Assembly: GCA_018646865.1 (NCBI GenBank)
Contig: JABGTW010000035.1
Span: 1-45,606, forward strand
Length of the DNA stretch: 45,606 bases
From: Cryomorphaceae bacterium
GTDB lineage: Bacteria > Bacteroidota > Bacteroidia > Flavobacteriales > Flavobacteriaceae
Direction of reading: 5' to 3'
The notes under the pieces are model-generated. The model was not told the origin of the DNA, made no database searches, and saw only the letters and a list, made by a program, of their open reading frames with translations. The position numbers were made by a program, and so were the translations under genes. This document shows, piece by piece, positions 8,029-17,744 of this stretch. The first letter of the stretch is position 1; the number at the start of each line of letters is the position of its first letter.

Positions 8029-10267
8029 ATATTTTATTTAATTTAGCAAACCTAAGTAGTAAGTTTTTTTCTCCAAACTTCTTAAAATCAACAGTAGCTT
8101 TTGCATCATTTCCATTTCCTTCAATTCTAACTACTTGTCCTAAACCAAATTTTTCATGACTAACATTGTCTCCAGCAGAAATATTTATTTTTACATTATA
8201 ATCAATAGAGGTTTTTTTAGATAACCTCTTCAAATTAGGTTTAGTATTATAGATAATATTTTTTTTAGGATAATCAGAAATTGATGGTTTAAAGTTATTT
8301 GGCTTTATGATCTTAACAAACTCTTTGTCAATTTCATTTAAAAACCTACTTTCTTCACAATATATAAGCTTACCCCATCTGTATCTTGAATTAGCATATG
8401 ATAAATAAAGATTCTCTTTAGCTCTAGTAATCCCTACATAAAATAGTCTTCTTTCTTCTTCAAGTTCAGATCTAGTGTTATAGCTTAGTGCAGAAGGAAA
8501 TAGATCTTCTTCTAGACCAACGATAAAAACATTTTTAAACTCTAACCCTTTTGATAAATGAAGAGTCATCAATGAAACTTTATCTTCATCAGGATTATTG
8601 AGATCAAAATTTGTTGATAATGAAACAGTTGATAAAAATTCAGACAAGTTATCATTGGAATCAACAATTTCCTTCTGATCTTCTATGAAATCTCTTATAC
8701 CATTTAATAATTCTTGAACATTTTCAATTCTTGAAATACCTTCTGGTGATTCATCTTTTTTTAGTTCATCTATTATTCTTACTTTATCAATAACTTCTTT
8801 AGTAAGGTCAAAAGCATTTAGTTTTTGATTTTCAATTTTTAAAACATCTATTAAGTCTATAAAATTTTGAAGTTTTAATGATACAGAACTTGAAAATTCT
8901 ATTGATAATTCCTTATGTTTTTTAATAGTCTCATATAGTGTTAAATTATTTTTTTGAGCAGCTATTATTATTTTATTAATTGTGACTTGACCTATTCCTC
9001 TTGCAGGATAGTTTATTACTCTCTTTAGACTTTCTTCATCACTGCTATTAATTATTACCCTTAAATAAGCTAAAACGTCCTTAATTTCTTTTCTATTATA
9101 AAAAGATACTCCTCCAAAAATTTGATACGGTATTTTATTTAATCTTAAGGAATCTTCAATAGGTCTTGATTGAGCATTTGTTCTGTAAAGAATTGCTATA
9201 TCTGAAAAACTCGTATTATTAAGAGAAGTGATTTTTTGACATAAGCCCCTAGCTTCTGCAATATCAGATTGATTAGAGTAAATTTCAACTCTATCACCAA
9301 AATCATTGTCTGTCCAAACTTCCTTGTCTATTTTATTCTTATTATGATCTATCACTGAATTTGCAGCATTAACAATATTTTTAGTTGATCTGTAATTTTG
9401 TTCAAGTCTAAAAATTTCAACATTATCATAATCATTCCTAAAGTTTATAATATTATTAATATTAGCACCCCTGAAGGAGTAAATACTTTGAGCATCATCA
9501 CCCACAACACAAATGTTCTGATATTTATCTGAAAGTGATTTAACAATTAAGTACTGGGAATTATTGGTGTCTTGATACTCATCAACAAGAATATATTTAA
9601 ACTTTTCTTGATATTTAGCTAAGACTTCTGGATGATTATTTAACAGCTCATTGGTTTTCATCAATAAATCATCAAAATCCATAGAATTAGATTTAATTAA
9701 CCTCTCATTATATTCTTTATAAATATTTCCAGTTTCAGGCTTTCTTGAGAGTTTGTCAGACTCAACCAATTCATTATTAGAAAAATATCCTGTTACTGTT
9801 ATAAAATTGTTTTTTAGTGATGATATTCTATTTCTAATTGATTTAGTTCTGTATACATCTTTATCTAAGGTTTTTTCTTTAATTATTGAAGAAATAAGTC
9901 TTTCTGAGTCCTGAACATCATAAATTGTGAAATCTGATGTAAAACCTATCTTATGAGCTTCAAATCTTAAAATTTTTGCAAAAACAGAATGAAAAGTTCC
10001 CATCCAAATATTCTTTGATTCACTCTCTCCAATCATAGCAGAAATTCTCAATTTCATCTCTCTTGCTGCTTTGTTTGTGAATGTCAATGCTAATATTTCA
10101 AATGGATCTATATCATTATTTACAAGATGGACAATTTTATATGTTAATACTCTTGTTTTACCTGATCCTGCACCAGCAATTACCATAGATGGACCATCAG
10201 TTTTAATCACTGCATTTAGTTGAGCATCATTAAGATCTTTTAGGTAAGATTTGTTATCTTCTAACAT
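8027..10267 (-). CDS. UvrD/PcrA-family DNA helicase
   Basis: A 746-residue superfamily 1A helicase. The Q motif is LNDAQLNAV (12-20) and Walker A is GAGSGKT (32-38). Further motifs are LTFTNKAAREM, GTFHSVFAKILR, YILVDEYQDTN (Walker B), VGDDAQSIYSFRGA, EQNYRST, and near the C-terminus MTLHLSKGLEF and VGITRAKENLYL. The last 50 residues (DNVSHEKFGLGQVVRIEGNG) form the Tudor-like tail found in PcrA/UvrD. It would unwind 3'-tailed DNA in repair and clear replication blocks. The length matches PcrA. It converges on the OmpA-like gene and diverges from the M20 gene with 64 bases between. A TAAATTTA element sits 5 bases before the ATG. Confidence 0.93.
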   Translation of the reverse strand: MLEDNKSYLKDLNDAQLNAVIKTDGPSMVIAGAGSGKTRVLTYKIVHLVNNDIDPFEILALTFTNKAAREMKLRISAMIGESESKNIWMGTFHSVFAKILRFEAHKIGFTSDFTIYDVQDSERLISSIIKEKTLDKDVYRTKSIRNRISSLKNNFITVTGYFSNNELVESDKLSRKPETGNIYKEYNERLIKSNSMDFDDLLMKTNELLNNHPEVLAKYQEKFKYILVDEYQDTNNSQYLIVKSLSDKYQNICVVGDDAQSIYSFRGANINNIINFRNDYDNVEIFRLEQNYRSTKNIVNAANSVIDHNKNKIDKEVWTDNDFGDRVEIYSNQSDIAEARGLCQKITSLNNTSFSDIAILYRTNAQSRPIEDSLRLNKIPYQIFGGVSFYNRKEIKDVLAYLRVIINSSDEESLKRVINYPARGIGQVTINKIIIAAQKNNLTLYETIKKHKELSIEFSSSVSLKLQNFIDLIDVLKIENQKLNAFDLTKEVIDKVRIIDELKKDESPEGISRIENVQELLNGIRDFIEDQKEIVDSNDNLSEFLSTVSLSTNFDLNNPDEDKVSLMTLHLSKGLEFKNVFIVGLEEDLFPSALSYNTRSELEEERRLFYVGITRAKENLYLSYANSRYRWGKLIYCEESRFLNEIDKEFVKIIKPNNFKPSISDYPKKNIIYNTKPNLKRLSKKTSIDYNVKINISAGDNVSHEKFGLGQVVRIEGNGNDAKATVDFKKFGEKNLLLRFAKLNKI

Positions 10268-10331
10268 TGTTATAAATTTAAGTAATTAATGAATTTTAAT
10301 TGCCCATTAATAATTAATTAAATCAATACTT

Positions 10332-11579
10332 ATGAAGAATTTATCATTTATATTTTTTGTACTAATTTCTCAATTTTCACATTCCCAAACCCTAGATAAT
10401 CAAATCAATGAAATTGAGGATAAATTAATTTCTTGGAGACATGATTTTCATAAATATCCTGAGGTTTCTAATAGAGAATTTAGAACTTCAGAAGTTATAG
10501 CTAAACATCTTGAATCTCTTGGAATTACTGTTACAAGAAATGTTGGGGTAAATGGAGTTGTTGGTATTCTTGAAGGAAAAAATAAAGGAAAAGTTGTTGC
10601 TTTAAGATCTGATATGGATGCTCTTCCTATAACTGAAAATAATAACCTTAATTATCAATCTGTTAATGATGGAGTTATGCATGCATGTGGACATGATAGT
10701 CATATGTCTATTCTTATGGCTACAGCTGAAATACTTTCAAAAAATAATGATTTTAACGGAACTGTTAAGTTTATTTTTCAAGGAGCAGAGGAAGGACCAC
10801 CTCCAGGAGAGGAAGGTGGGGCAAGAATGATGATTAAAGAAGGTGTTTTAGAAAATCCTGAAGTAGATGCTATTTTTGGACTTCATATTAGCTCATTGCT
10901 ACCCATGAATAAGGTATTTTATAAACCTAAAGGATTTTTTGCCTCTTCATCAAGGTTTACAGTAAAGGTAATTGGAAGTCAATCTCATGGGGGTACACCT
11001 TGGCTTGGAGTTGATCCAATAGTAATATCATCTCAAATAATAAATTCTTTTCAAACAATTATTTCTAGAGAATCTAATTTAACTAATGAACCTGCCGTTA
11101 TATCTTTTGGTATTATAGAAGGGGGAAATAGATTTAATATTATACCTAATGAAGTTAATCTAGTTGGAACTATTAGATCATTAGACTATGAAATGAGAGA
11201 TTATATTAAACAAAGAATGATTGAGCTAGCGGAAGGTATTGCAAAATCATATGGAGGAACTGCAATTGTTGATATAGTTGATGGAGCTGATATAACATAC
11301 AATGATCCTGAATTAATGGAACAAATGCTTCCTTCATTAAAAAGTTCTGCAGGAAATAATAATGTAATACTTAACAGTGCCAAAACAATAGCTGAAGACT
11401 ATGCTTATTATTTAAATGAAATTCCAGGATTTATGTTTGAGCTTGGTGGGTATAATATAAATGAAGAAAGAAAAGCTCCACCTCACCATACTCCAGATTT
11501 CTTCATTGATGACAGTTCAATGCTTCTTGGCGTTAAGGTTATGACTAATTTAGCTTTAGATTTTTTAGATAGTGAATAG
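10332..11579 (+). CDS. Exported M20 amidohydrolase
   Basis: A 415-residue M20 family enzyme with an N-terminal Sec signal (MKNLSFIFFVLISQFSHSQ) for export. Metal-site motifs of the hippurate/IAA-amino-acid hydrolase branch are visible: RSDMDALPI, MHACGHDSHMS (Cys and His ligands), QGAEEGPPPGEEGG (catalytic Glu pair), FGLHISS, and APPHHTPDFFID near the C-terminus. The lid domain contains SQSHGGTPWLGVDPI. It probably cleaves N-acyl or N-amino-acyl amides in the periplasm; the substrate is unknown. The recG start codon lies inside its last codons, so the two are probably co-translated although unrelated in role. Confidence 0.9.
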   Translation: MKNLSFIFFVLISQFSHSQTLDNQINEIEDKLISWRHDFHKYPEVSNREFRTSEVIAKHLESLGITVTRNVGVNGVVGILEGKNKGKVVALRSDMDALPITENNNLNYQSVNDGVMHACGHDSHMSILMATAEILSKNNDFNGTVKFIFQGAEEGPPPGEEGGARMMIKEGVLENPEVDAIFGLHISSLLPMNKVFYKPKGFFASSSRFTVKVIGSQSHGGTPWLGVDPIVISSQIINSFQTIISRESNLTNEPAVISFGIIEGGNRFNIIPNEVNLVGTIRSLDYEMRDYIKQRMIELAEGIAKSYGGTAIVDIVDGADITYNDPELMEQMLPSLKSSAGNNNVILNSAKTIAEDYAYYLNEIPGFMFELGGYNINEERKAPPHHTPDFFIDDSSMLLGVKVMTNLALDFLDSE

Positions 11580-13677
11580 TGATATCTTAAATCAATCTAT
11601 TGAATTTATAAAAGGTATAGGTCCTACTAGATCTAAGTTGCTTAATGAAGAATTAAACCTTAAAACCATAAAAGATCTAATTGATTTTTATCCATATAGA
11701 TATATAGACAGATCAAAGTTTTTTAAAATTAATGAACTACCTAAGAATCAATCAGAAGTTCAAATAATTGGTAAAATAAAATCTATAAAAAGAACTAAAG
11801 TAAGATTTAGAGATAGACTGAATTGTGAGTTTTATGATTCTACTGGAAAAGTAGATTTAATATGGTATAGAGGATTTAATTGGGTTGAAGAGTCTATAAA
11901 AACTAATGAAGAATATGTTATTTATGGAAAACTCAGTTGGTTTGGAAGTAATCCATCAATAGCTCACCCTGAAATTAAAACAAAATCCAGTTTTAACAGA
12001 AATATACCAAGAAGACTTCATGGAATATACTCTTCAACAGAAAAACTTGTAAACGAGGGAGTTACTCAAAAATATTTTGTTAAAATAATTTATAATCTAT
12101 TAAATAGTCTCCAAAATCAAATTAAAGAAAATCTATCTTCATCAATTTTAAATGAATATAATCTTATTGATAGATATAAGGCTATTATCAATATTCACCT
12201 ACCTGAGTCTCAAGAGCTACTCTCCCATTCAACTAAAAGATTAAAATTTGAGGAATTATTTTTTAATCAACTTGGATTTCAGTTAAGCAAAAATGAAAGA
12301 ATTCAAAAATTAAATGGTTTTAAATTTGAAAAAATTGGTGATAATTTAAATGAGTTTTACAAAAACAGTCTTCCATTTGAACTTACTAGTGATCAAAAAA
12401 AAGTGATCAAAGAAATTAGAAATGATTTTAGAGATGGAAAACAAATGAATAGACTATTACAAGGAGATGTAGGGTCTGGAAAGACTATAGTTTCATTAAT
12501 GGTAATGTTAATTGCTATAGATAATGGTTTTCAATCGTGCATTCTAGCTCCAACAGAAATACTTGCAAACCAACACTATAAATCAATAAAGGTGCTGTTA
12601 TCTGATTTAGATATAAAAATAGACCTATTAACTGGTTCGGTTAAAACAAAAGACAGGAAAGTAATTCATAAAGATTTATTAACTGGTGAAACCAAAATAT
12701 TAGTTGGAACTCATGCTATACTAGAAGATATAGTTCAATTTAAAAATCTTGGACTTAGTATTGTTGATGAACAGCATAGGTTTGGTGTGGCTCAAAGAGC
12801 TAAACTTTGGAAAAAGAATACTCCAGCACCACACGTGCTTGTAATGACAGCTACGCCAATACCAAGAACTCTAGCTATGAGTCTTTATGGTGATTTAGAT
12901 ATATCTTCAATAAAAGAATTGCCACCTGGAAGAATTACTACAAAGACTGCTCATAAATATGATAAAAATAGATTGAGTGTTTTTAAATTTTTAAGAGAAC
13001 AAATAAAAAAAGGAAGACAAATTTATTTAGTTTATCCATTAATTAATGAATCAGAAAAACTTGATTATAAAGATCTTATGGATGGATATGAAAGTATTGT
13101 AAGAGAATTTTCTAGACCAGAGTTTCAGGTTAGCATAGTTCATGGAAAGATGAATTCAAAAGATAAAGACTATGAAATGGGAAGATTCATCAATAAAGAA
13201 ACCCAGATTCTAGTATCAACAACTGTAATAGAGGTTGGTGTAAATGTGCCTAATGCATCTGTAATGGTGATTGAAAGTGCTGAAAGATTCGGACTATCTC
13301 AATTACATCAGTTAAGAGGAAGAGTCGGAAGGGGAAATGAAGAGAGCTACTGTATTTTAATGACCAAAGATAATCTATCTGAAGATTCAAAAATAAGAAT
13401 AGATACAATGGTTAAGGTTAGTGATGGGTTTAAATTAGCAGAAGTAGATTTAAAATTAAGAGGTCCAGGTGATATGATGGGAACTAAGCAAAGTGGAATA
13501 CTTAAGTTTAAACTAGCAGATATTATTTACGATACAGAAATATTGAATAATGCACGAAAATGTGCATATAAATTATTAGAGTCTGATCCAAGACTTACAA
13601 AAAAAGAGAATTACCCTATTAGATATGAAATATCATCTTCTTCAAATTCAAAAAATTTATGGAGATATATTAGCTGA
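11572..13677 (+). CDS. recG: ATP-dependent DNA helicase RecG
   Basis: The 701-residue protein has the RecG layout: an N-terminal wedge/OB domain (about 1-210, with FIKGIGPTRSKLLNEELNL and DLIDFYPYRYIDRS) and two helicase lobes. Motifs include GDVGSGKT (298-305), LAPTEILANQH, DEQH (399-402) in VDEQHRFGVAQRAKL, TATPIPRTLAM, VSTTVIEVGVNVP and QLRGRVGRG, then the RecG tail LRGPGDMMGTKQSG. It remodels stalled forks and Holliday junctions. The start is GTG at 11572, overlapping the preceding gene by 8 bases; no better start exists upstream. The family identity is unambiguous. Confidence 0.95.
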   Translation: MNSDILNQSIEFIKGIGPTRSKLLNEELNLKTIKDLIDFYPYRYIDRSKFFKINELPKNQSEVQIIGKIKSIKRTKVRFRDRLNCEFYDSTGKVDLIWYRGFNWVEESIKTNEEYVIYGKLSWFGSNPSIAHPEIKTKSSFNRNIPRRLHGIYSSTEKLVNEGVTQKYFVKIIYNLLNSLQNQIKENLSSSILNEYNLIDRYKAIINIHLPESQELLSHSTKRLKFEELFFNQLGFQLSKNERIQKLNGFKFEKIGDNLNEFYKNSLPFELTSDQKKVIKEIRNDFRDGKQMNRLLQGDVGSGKTIVSLMVMLIAIDNGFQSCILAPTEILANQHYKSIKVLLSDLDIKIDLLTGSVKTKDRKVIHKDLLTGETKILVGTHAILEDIVQFKNLGLSIVDEQHRFGVAQRAKLWKKNTPAPHVLVMTATPIPRTLAMSLYGDLDISSIKELPPGRITTKTAHKYDKNRLSVFKFLREQIKKGRQIYLVYPLINESEKLDYKDLMDGYESIVREFSRPEFQVSIVHGKMNSKDKDYEMGRFINKETQILVSTTVIEVGVNVPNASVMVIESAERFGLSQLHQLRGRVGRGNEESYCILMTKDNLSEDSKIRIDTMVKVSDGFKLAEVDLKLRGPGDMMGTKQSGILKFKLADIIYDTEILNNARKCAYKLLESDPRLTKKENYPIRYEISSSSNSKNLWRYIS

Positions 13678-13682
13678 TTAAG

Positions 13683-13690
13683 TATATTTG
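13683..13690 (+). promoter_or_regulatory. Candidate -7 promoter element for pheT
   Basis: TATATTTG matches TAnnTTTG exactly in the 30-base gap between recG and pheT. It ends 17 bases before the GTG start at 13708, predicting a leader of roughly ten bases. No -33 box is evident. Confidence 0.4.
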
Positions 13691-13707
13691 TTAATTAAAT
13701 AAAACCT

Positions 13708-16116
13708 GTGAAAATATCAATTAATTGGCTTAAAGATTACGTGGAAATCAATTCCCAACCTGAAGAAATATCTGAGATATTAACTAACCTAGGACTTGAA
13801 GTAGAAAAACTTTCATCTTTTGAATCTGTAAAAGGAGGACTTACAGGTGTGGTAGCAGGAAAAGTTTTAAAATGCGAAAAACATCCTGATGCAGATAGAT
13901 TAAAAATCACTTCTATTGATTTAGGTAATGATGAAATTTATGAAATTGTATGCGGAGCTCCTAATATTAAAAAAGGACAAATTGTTCCAGTTGCTAAAGT
14001 TGGTTCTAAAATATACACAAATGATAGTACTGAAATAAAAATTAAAAAATCAAAGATACGAGGAGTTGTAAGCAATGGAATGGTTTGTGCTGAAGATGAA
14101 ATTGGTTTAGGGGAATCGCATGAAGGAATTATGGTTCTTGATAATCATATTAAACCAGGAACACCTATAAGTGAAGTATTTAATGTTGAAAATGATAATA
14201 TTCTTGAAATTGGTCTAACTCCCAATAGGTCTGACGCTATGTCTCATTATGGTGTAGCAAGAGATTTAAAAGCTTTTTATGACTTTAAATCTTTAAAAAG
14301 TAAAATTGTTCTTCCTAGCATTAGTAGTTTTAATTCAGTAAAATTAGAGGAAGATTTTAAAATTAATGTTGAAGACACTAATAGGTGTCCTTTCTATTCA
14401 GGGTTAATAATAAAAAATATTAAAGTTGGTCCTTCATCAAAAGAATTACAAAACAAATTAAAATCTATTGGGTTAAAACCAATTAATAATATAGTAGATA
14501 TAACAAATTTTGTAATGCATGAAATTGGTCAACCTCTTCATGCATTTGATCTAGATAAGCTTGAAAACATAAATGTTAAGTCCTTAAAATCAGGAACAAA
14601 ATTTAAAACTCTAGATGAAAATATAATTGAATTAGACAAAGAAGATTTAATGATTTGTTCTAATAATAAACCTCTTTGTTTAGGAGGGGTATATGGTGGT
14701 TATGATTCGGGAGTTTCAAATTCAACAACAAACTTATTTTTAGAATCTGCTATTTTTGACCCTATAACAATTAGAAAATCATCTAAAAGACATCAGCTAT
14801 TTACTGATGCTTCTTTTAGGTATGAAAGAGGAATTGACCCTGATAAAGTAATATATGCTCTCAAAAGAGCATCAATTCTATTAAAAGAATTAAACCCAGA
14901 CTCTTCTGTATCAGAAATTATAGTAGAGGATAATTTAAAATTAAAAAGAAAGGATATATATCTGAGATATCATAAAATAGACAGCATTACAGGTCAAAAG
15001 ATAGATAAAGATATAATAACTCAGATTCTTAGTTCATTAGACTTTGAAATTATAAACCATAGCGAAGATGGACTGAATATAGTTTCTCCAAACTATAGAC
15101 ATGATGTTTATAGAGAAATTGATGTAATCGAAGAAATTCTTCGAGTTTATGGATTCAATAACATACCTATTGATTCAAAAATTTCTATCGCAATTCCAGA
15201 GATAGGACAAAATAAGATTAATAAAATTGAATCGCTTATTAGTGATAATCTAGTTGGTATCGGGTTTAATGAAATTATAAATAACTCTATTTGTTCTCCT
15301 AGTATTAATGAAAAATTCAACAATGTAGCTGTAAACCTTTTAAATCCGAAAGGAATTGAACTATCTAACTTAAGAGCTTCTCTAATTCCTAATGCATTAG
15401 AAACTATTAAACATAATTCTAATAGACAAAATAAAAATCTTAAGATATTTGAAATTGGAAAAACATACTCATTAAAAGGTGAGACTTATATTGAAAATAA
15501 AAGATTGAATATATCCGTTACTGGAGAAATATTTGATGAAAATTGGATTTCTAAATATTCAAAAAATAATTTCTATTATCTAAAGGGAGTTTCTGAAAAT
15601 TTACTAAAAAAGTTAAATATCATAAATGTAAAATACGAGATAATTAATGATGATCTATTTGAATATAAACTTGATATATATAACAACAATAAACATATTG
15701 GTTTTATTGGTGAATTAGATTCTGATTATACTCAAGAATTTTCGTTAGAACAGAAAATACACATACTTAATTTTGACCTTGACAACATAAAGTTAAGATC
15801 TATAAATATTAAACATAAAGAATTATCTAAATTCCCATCTTCAAGAAGAGATCTTTCTATGATCTTAGATGATGAAATAACTTTTGAGACTATCAAAAAT
15901 TTAGCATTTAAATTAGAAAATAAGATCTTAAAAAATGTCAATCTTTTTGATGAATATAAAGAAAAAAACATAGGAGATAAAAAGAAATCTTTCGCTGTGA
16001 GTTTTACATTTAATGACTCCAAAAAGACATTAACTGATAAAATCATTGATAAGGTAATGGTAAAGTTGGCTGATAAATATATAACAGAGCTTGGAGCAGT
16101 TCTAAGAGATAAATAG
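13708..16116 (+). CDS. pheT: Phenylalanine--tRNA ligase beta subunit
   Basis: The 802-residue protein matches bacterial PheT in length and domain order. It has an N-terminal MKISINWLKDYVEI segment, a tRNA-binding EMAP-like domain (about 40-150: VVAGKVLKCEKHPDADRLKI, VCGAPNIKKGQ), the B3/B4 editing domain with VDITNFVMHEIGQPLHAFD, and B5 with DVYREIDVIEEILRVYG. A catalytic-like core and the C-terminal anticodon-binding fold (FPSSRRDLSMILD) complete it. With PheS (not in the window) it charges tRNA-Phe. The start is GTG. Its TAG stop lies one base from the convergent ABC-F stop. In this genome pheS and pheT are therefore not adjacent on the 5' side. Confidence 0.95.
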   Translation: MKISINWLKDYVEINSQPEEISEILTNLGLEVEKLSSFESVKGGLTGVVAGKVLKCEKHPDADRLKITSIDLGNDEIYEIVCGAPNIKKGQIVPVAKVGSKIYTNDSTEIKIKKSKIRGVVSNGMVCAEDEIGLGESHEGIMVLDNHIKPGTPISEVFNVENDNILEIGLTPNRSDAMSHYGVARDLKAFYDFKSLKSKIVLPSISSFNSVKLEEDFKINVEDTNRCPFYSGLIIKNIKVGPSSKELQNKLKSIGLKPINNIVDITNFVMHEIGQPLHAFDLDKLENINVKSLKSGTKFKTLDENIIELDKEDLMICSNNKPLCLGGVYGGYDSGVSNSTTNLFLESAIFDPITIRKSSKRHQLFTDASFRYERGIDPDKVIYALKRASILLKELNPDSSVSEIIVEDNLKLKRKDIYLRYHKIDSITGQKIDKDIITQILSSLDFEIINHSEDGLNIVSPNYRHDVYREIDVIEEILRVYGFNNIPIDSKISIAIPEIGQNKINKIESLISDNLVGIGFNEIINNSICSPSINEKFNNVAVNLLNPKGIELSNLRASLIPNALETIKHNSNRQNKNLKIFEIGKTYSLKGETYIENKRLNISVTGEIFDENWISKYSKNNFYYLKGVSENLLKKLNIINVKYEIINDDLFEYKLDIYNNNKHIGFIGELDSDYTQEFSLEQKIHILNFDLDNIKLRSINIKHKELSKFPSSRRDLSMILDDEITFETIKNLAFKLENKILKNVNLFDEYKEKNIGDKKKSFAVSFTFNDSKKTLTDKIIDKVMVKLADKYITELGAVLRDK

Positions 16117-16117
16117 A

Positions 16118-17740
16118 CTATCTATAAAGTTTCTCTCTTAAGGATAGAACTTTCTGATCAATAATATATTCATTAAAAGGTAAATAACTATCAATTATCC
16201 CATTAGGAGTGATTTCAATAATTCTATTTGCAACAGATTGAGCAAAAGCTCTATCATTAGTGCTTAATAGAACAGTACCTTTAAAGTTTATCAGAGAATT
16301 ATTGAAAGCTGTAATTGATTCAAGATCAAGATGATTTGTTGGTTCATCTATAAGTAAAACATTAGGCTTACCCATCATAATTTTTGACAACATACATCGA
16401 ACTTTTTCTCCTCCTGATAAAACAGTACAAGATTTAAGTGCCTCATCACCACCAAACAACATTCTACCAAGAAAACTTCTAATAAACAATTCTTCCCTTT
16501 CCTCATCATTATTTGACCACTGTCTCAGCCAGTCAACTAAGGAAATGTTTTTATCAAAATGAGAATGATTATCCATCGGGAGGTATCCAGATGAGGTAGT
16601 AACTCCCCAGTCATAAGAACCAGATGTTTGATTTAGAGTTCCAGAAATACAATCATAAAATAAATTAATTGATCTTGAATTCTTGGATATGACAAGAACC
16701 TTCTCTCCTTTATTTAAGTTGAAACTTATATCTTTAAAATATATTTCACCATCTTTTTCATAGGATAAAGACTTAAGTTCTAAAATTTGATCACCAGCTT
16801 CCCTCTCTTGATCAAATATAATAGCAGGATACCTCCTACTAGATGGTTTAATTTCTTCAATATTAAGTTTTTGAATCATCTTCTTTCTAGCCGTAGCTTG
16901 TTTTGATTTAGCAACATTAGCAGAGAATCTAGAGATAAATTCTTGTAATTCTTTTTTCTTTTCCTCAGATTTCTTATTCTGTTGTAATTTTTGTCTAGCT
17001 GCAAGTTCACTTGATTGTTGCCAGAAAGAATAATTACCAGAAAAATGATTTATTTTACTAAAATCAATATCAGAGGTGTGGGTACATACAGCATCTAGAA
17101 AGAATCTATCATGGGAAACTACAATTACGGTATTTTCAAAATCATTAATAAAATTTGTCAGCCATTCAACTGTATTGTAATCAAGATCATTAGTAGGCTC
17201 ATCCATAATTAGTACATCTGGATTTCCAAAAAGACATTGAGCTAGAAGAACTTTAACTTTTATTTTTTGATCAATATCACTCATTTTATTTTGATGAATA
17301 GCTTCACCTATTCCAAGGCTAGAAAGCAAGTATGCAGCATCAGCATCAGCATTCCAACCATTCATTTCCTCAAAAGAAGCTTGAAGTTCCCCTACTCTAT
17401 CAGCATCTTTATCAGAAAAATCTTCTTTTGCATAAATTGAATCAATCTCACTCTTCAAATCAAACAACTTTTGATTACCAAGTATTATAGTTTCAATAAC
17501 AGTATTATCATCATAACTATTATGATTCTGTTCAAGAACTGAAAGTCTCTTTCCTGGTTCAAGAAAAACAGATCCAGTATTTGGTTCTAAATCTTTAGAT
17601 AAAATTTTAAGAAATGTTGATTTACCAGCACCATTGGCACCTATAATACCATAACAATTTCCAGGAGAAAAAGTTATATTTACCTCATCAAAGAGGATTC
17701 TCTTACCAAATTGCAACGATAAATTAGAAACAGATAACAT
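16118..17740 (-). CDS. ABC-F family ATPase (YbiT/YkpA type)
   Basis: A 540-residue ABC-F protein with two nucleotide-binding domains joined by a charged helical linker (about 245-305, KSEEKKKELQEF then ARKKMIQKL); no membrane segments. The start is ATG at 17740 (MLSVSNLSLQFGKR), seven codons inside the longest frame, matching the family N-terminus. Domain 1 has Walker A GANGAGKS (34-41) and DEPTNDLD (180-187), but its signature reads MSDIDQKIK instead of LSGGQ. Domain 2 has signature LSGGEK (441-446) and DEPTNHLD (465-472), but its Walker A position reads SKNSRSIN and its switch His is Asn. It probably acts at the ribosomal E site in translation quality control. The start codon is 4 bases from a divergent gene's. 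Confidence 0.92.
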   Translation of the reverse strand: MLSVSNLSLQFGKRILFDEVNITFSPGNCYGIIGANGAGKSTFLKILSKDLEPNTGSVFLEPGKRLSVLEQNHNSYDDNTVIETIILGNQKLFDLKSEIDSIYAKEDFSDKDADRVGELQASFEEMNGWNADADAAYLLSSLGIGEAIHQNKMSDIDQKIKVKVLLAQCLFGNPDVLIMDEPTNDLDYNTVEWLTNFINDFENTVIVVSHDRFFLDAVCTHTSDIDFSKINHFSGNYSFWQQSSELAARQKLQQNKKSEEKKKELQEFISRFSANVAKSKQATARKKMIQKLNIEEIKPSSRRYPAIIFDQEREAGDQILELKSLSYEKDGEIYFKDISFNLNKGEKVLVISKNSRSINLFYDCISGTLNQTSGSYDWGVTTSSGYLPMDNHSHFDKNISLVDWLRQWSNNDEEREELFIRSFLGRMLFGGDEALKSCTVLSGGEKVRCMLSKIMMGKPNVLLIDEPTNHLDLESITAFNNSLINFKGTVLLSTNDRAFAQSVANRIIEITPNGIIDSYLPFNEYIIDQKVLSLREKLYR

Positions 17741-17744
17741 AAAT

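Noticed and set aside
11572-13677. Concern that the recG GTG start inside the preceding gene was an artefact
   Set aside because: The N-terminus IKGIGPTRSKLL matches RecG at the expected distance, and there is no other start nearby, so the overlap is real.
15732-16046. Open frame antisense to the pheT 3' end
   Set aside because: Serine- and leucine-rich translation of AT-rich antisense sequence, with no start context.
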